From an uncultured Oscillospiraceae bacterium (GTDB lineage Bacteria > Bacillota_A > Clostridia > Oscillospirales > Oscillospiraceae): a DNA stretch of 6,767 bases. The position numbers and the translations under genes are program-made. The DNA lies in the NCBI GenBank assembly GCA_910579155.1, contig CAJTTS010000144.1, positions 1 through 6,767 of the forward strand, in the 5' to 3' direction. The notes below the pieces were generated by a model. That model was not told the DNA's origin. It saw only the letters and a list, made by a program, of their open reading frames with translations, and ran no database searches. The number at the start of each line of letters is the position of its first letter. The first letter of the stretch is position 1. Of this stretch, positions 4,865-6,767 are shown in pieces.

Positions 4865-6767
4865 AAAGCTATCTTGCCCTTGTCCCTCAATATGAGCGGG
4901 TACATCGAAAGAGCAGCAGGATGTCCGTTCTCTGCATTGTTTTCTCGGTGCTGCTTGTAACAGCCATCTTCAGCATGGCGGATATGGCGCTCCGTGCGCA
5001 AAAAAGCTATTTTATTAAAACCAACGGAGAGTATCATGCCAGTGTGAGCGGCATCAGTGAGGAAACCGCCGAACTGATCGGCGCACGGCTCGATGTGGCC
5101 GTCTGCGGCTGGACCTATCAGGGCAGTATGGGAATGATCGGCTCCAAAACGGTCAGCTTTGCCGGCGCCAGCGAGGACGCTTTCTCGATTTTGACAGAGA
5201 TGGAGCTGCAAAGCGGGACATACCCTGCCCGGCCTGATGAAGCCCTGCTCAATCAGACGGCGCTGGAGCAGATGGGGCTGTCAGTCGGTGATACGGTCAC
5301 AGTTGCTCTATCAGATGGCAGGTCGAAGGATTACCATGTGACTGGGATACTGCGGGATATGGGCAGCCTGCTTAAAGCGGACGTGTATGGCATGGTAATG
5401 AATGAGGACGGATTTCGGGAGATTGCGGATGAAAACGCCAAGGACGGAACGACTTTTCGCATCCAATTCAAGCCCGGAGTCAATATCCGCTCCGCTATCC
5501 GGGAAATCCGGGACGCCTATGGCCTCTCTGACCGGCAGGTGGCGGAGAATACCGCTCTGCTTGGCCTGATGGGGCAAAGCGAAAACAGCACCATGCAATC
5601 CCTCTATATTGTGGCCACATTTCTGATTCTGTTGGTACTAATTGCGGGAACAGTCATGATTGCCGCCAGCTTCAACACGAATGTTTTGGAGCGGGTCCAG
5701 TTTTACGGCCTGCTTCGCTGTCTGGGCGCGGGCAAAGGACAGGTGAAGCATTTTGTGATCCGGCAGGGGCTGCGGCAAAGCATGAGAGGCGTCCCCATCG
5801 GTTTGATTGCCGGTCAGGTCGTAACATGGTGCGCCTGTTTCCTGCTGAAATCCGTCAGCGGGGACCGTTTTTCTGAAATTCCCATGTTTCAGTTCAGTAT
5901 CAGCGGTCTGCTGGCCGGGGTGATTGTTGGGTTCCTGATCGTGATCCTGGCGTCTTTGTCGCCGGCAAAGAAAGCTGCACGAGTGTCGCCCATCACAGCA
6001 ATCAGCGGCAATACCCAGCTTACAGAACATAAAAAGGCCGCGAATACAAGCTGTCTTCGGGTGGATACCGGAATGGGAGTTTTTCATGCGGTGTCCGGCA
6101 AAAAAAACCTGTTCCTCATGACCTGCTCCTATGCCATCAGCATTATGATGTTCCTGTCCTTCCAAGTGCTGGTCGTTTTCCTGGGTGAAGGAATGCCCGC
6201 TCTTACACCATCCGCCGCTGATTTATCCGTAACAATGGGCAGCACAGCCCTGGACAGAACACTGGTGGATCAAATCAGCGCCATGGACGGTGTTAAACGG
6301 GTATTTGGACGAATGGAGTGCGCGGGTCTTGCGGTTTCGTCTGATGGTGGCGATGGGACAATTACACTGGTTTCATACGATGAACTCCAATTAAAGTGGG
6401 CAAAAGAGGAGTTAAGCCAAGGAAGCGTTTCCTCCGTTCAAGACAGCAGCGGCTATGTTTTAGCGGTCTATCAGGATGGCCGGAATTGGGCAACCGGCGG
6501 TACCTTGACAATCAGAACCGCCGCAGGAGAGCAGCAGGTAATCATAGCCGGAGTCTTACCTGCCACTCACTCAGTCAATGGCGCGGGAAGCTGCGGTTAT
6601 GTGGTTTGTTCGGAGCAAGCATTTCTTGAATTTGTTGGAGATACAGGCTATACAGCGATTGATGTGCAGTTTTCCGACACAAATGATGATGCTGTAGTTG
6701 CCGCAATTCGGAACCTGCTCCCAGCGGACAGTACGGTTTCTGACAAGCGCCTGAGCAATTCGGAATC
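4861..6767 (+). CDS. FtsX-family ABC transporter permease, 3'-partial
   Basis: Membrane subunit paired with the upstream ATPase. The frame starts at GTG 4861 inside the ATPase stop (GTGA) and stays open to the window end; 635 residues are visible. Layout: TM1 about 21-42, first extracellular domain about 45-245, TM2 about 248-271, a cytoplasmic FtsX coupling stretch (LERVQFYGLLRCLGAGKGQV, about 279-298), TM3 about 311-333, TM4 about 349-368 ending in SPAKKAARVSPITAI, then TM5 about 416-441 and a second extracellular domain from about 442 on. The repeated TM-plus-domain order predicts two FtsX halves; the missing C-terminus should hold about three more TM helices. This differs from BceB, which has ten TMs and one large domain between TM7 and TM8. 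The N-terminal pattern SYLALVP-Y-RVHRK is familiar to me from clostridial transporters. The substrate is unknown; an antimicrobial peptide or an envelope component are the likely options. Confidence 0.92.
   Translation, partial: MKSYLALVPQYERVHRKSSRMSVLCIVFSVLLVTAIFSMADMALRAQKSYFIKTNGEYHASVSGISEETAELIGARLDVAVCGWTYQGSMGMIGSKTVSFAGASEDAFSILTEMELQSGTYPARPDEALLNQTALEQMGLSVGDTVTVALSDGRSKDYHVTGILRDMGSLLKADVYGMVMNEDGFREIADENAKDGTTFRIQFKPGVNIRSAIREIRDAYGLSDRQVAENTALLGLMGQSENSTMQSLYIVATFLILLVLIAGTVMIAASFNTNVLERVQFYGLLRCLGAGKGQVKHFVIRQGLRQSMRGVPIGLIAGQVVTWCACFLLKSVSGDRFSEIPMFQFSISGLLAGVIVGFLIVILASLSPAKKAARVSPITAISGNTQLTEHKKAANTSCLRVDTGMGVFHAVSGKKNLFLMTCSYAISIMMFLSFQVLVVFLGEGMPALTPSAADLSVTMGSTALDRTLVDQISAMDGVKRVFGRMECAGLAVSSDGGDGTITLVSYDELQLKWAKEELSQGSVSSVQDSSGYVLAVYQDGRNWATGGTLTIRTAAGEQQVIIAGVLPATHSVNGAGSCGYVVCSEQAFLEFVGDTGYTAIDVQFSDTNDDAVVAAIRNLLPADSTVSDKRLSNSE

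Noticed and set aside
5638..6165. Antisense 175-codon frame opposite the permease
   Set aside because: Its translation is rich in His, Gln and Cys with no recognisable domain, and the + strand frame has clear FtsX features throughout.
6396..6629. 77-codon + strand frame inside the permease
   Set aside because: It is Arg-rich and out of frame with the continuous permease reading frame, which is open across this whole stretch.
1..6767. CRISPR array, tRNA, rRNA, insertion sequence ends or attachment sites
   Set aside because: No spaced identical repeats beyond the 11-bp-phased operator candidate, no cloverleaf-like or transposase-like sequence was seen, and coding density leaves almost no room.

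Overview
The window looks like a piece of chromosome, or an integrated element, from a gut-type Gram-positive Clostridia bacterium (Oscillospiraceae or Lachnospiraceae style). The reasons are the LytTR/GHKL two-component pair, the strong AGGAGG-type Shine-Dalgarno sites, the GTG starts and the mid-to-high GC. No rRNA or other marker gene is present, so a genus cannot be named. All genes are on the + strand and tightly packed. There are two independent two-component systems, one after the other, and the second is followed by an ABC transporter.

Region 1 (1-1992): a LytTR-type response regulator, cut by the left edge by only a few residues, lies one base ahead of an AgrC-like multi-pass GHKL histidine kinase. 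This resembles peptide-sensing (agr/com-like) circuits, but no AgrB, AgrD or other signal gene is visible. Region 2 (1993-2190): a short gap with a 25-codon open reading frame (2010-2087) behind a good ribosome-binding site. It would encode a one-helix membrane peptide. A purine-rich leader before the next gene follows. I see no clear terminator or strong promoter here.

Region 3 (2191-4118): an OmpR-family response regulator and a classical two-TM histidine kinase that overlap by GTGA. Region 4 (4119-6767): a MacB/LolD-type ABC ATPase and an FtsX-family permease, also joined by a GTGA overlap; the permease runs off the right edge. Between kinase and ATPase there are three copies of AGT(A/C)A-N2-T at exact 11-bp spacing, just upstream of a TATGAT -10 candidate. 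This is what an OmpR-family activator site would look like, so the working model is: kinase senses an envelope signal, regulator binds the repeats, transporter is induced.

The transporter module resembles the Bce-type antimicrobial-peptide detoxification modules in gene order. It differs in the kinase's roughly 70-residue external loop and in the permease layout, which has an extracellular domain in each half. Its substrate cannot be read from the sequence. Hand-sampled lines suggest that base composition drops from about 60% GC in region 1 to about 40-55% from about 2090 onward, so the two systems may have different histories.
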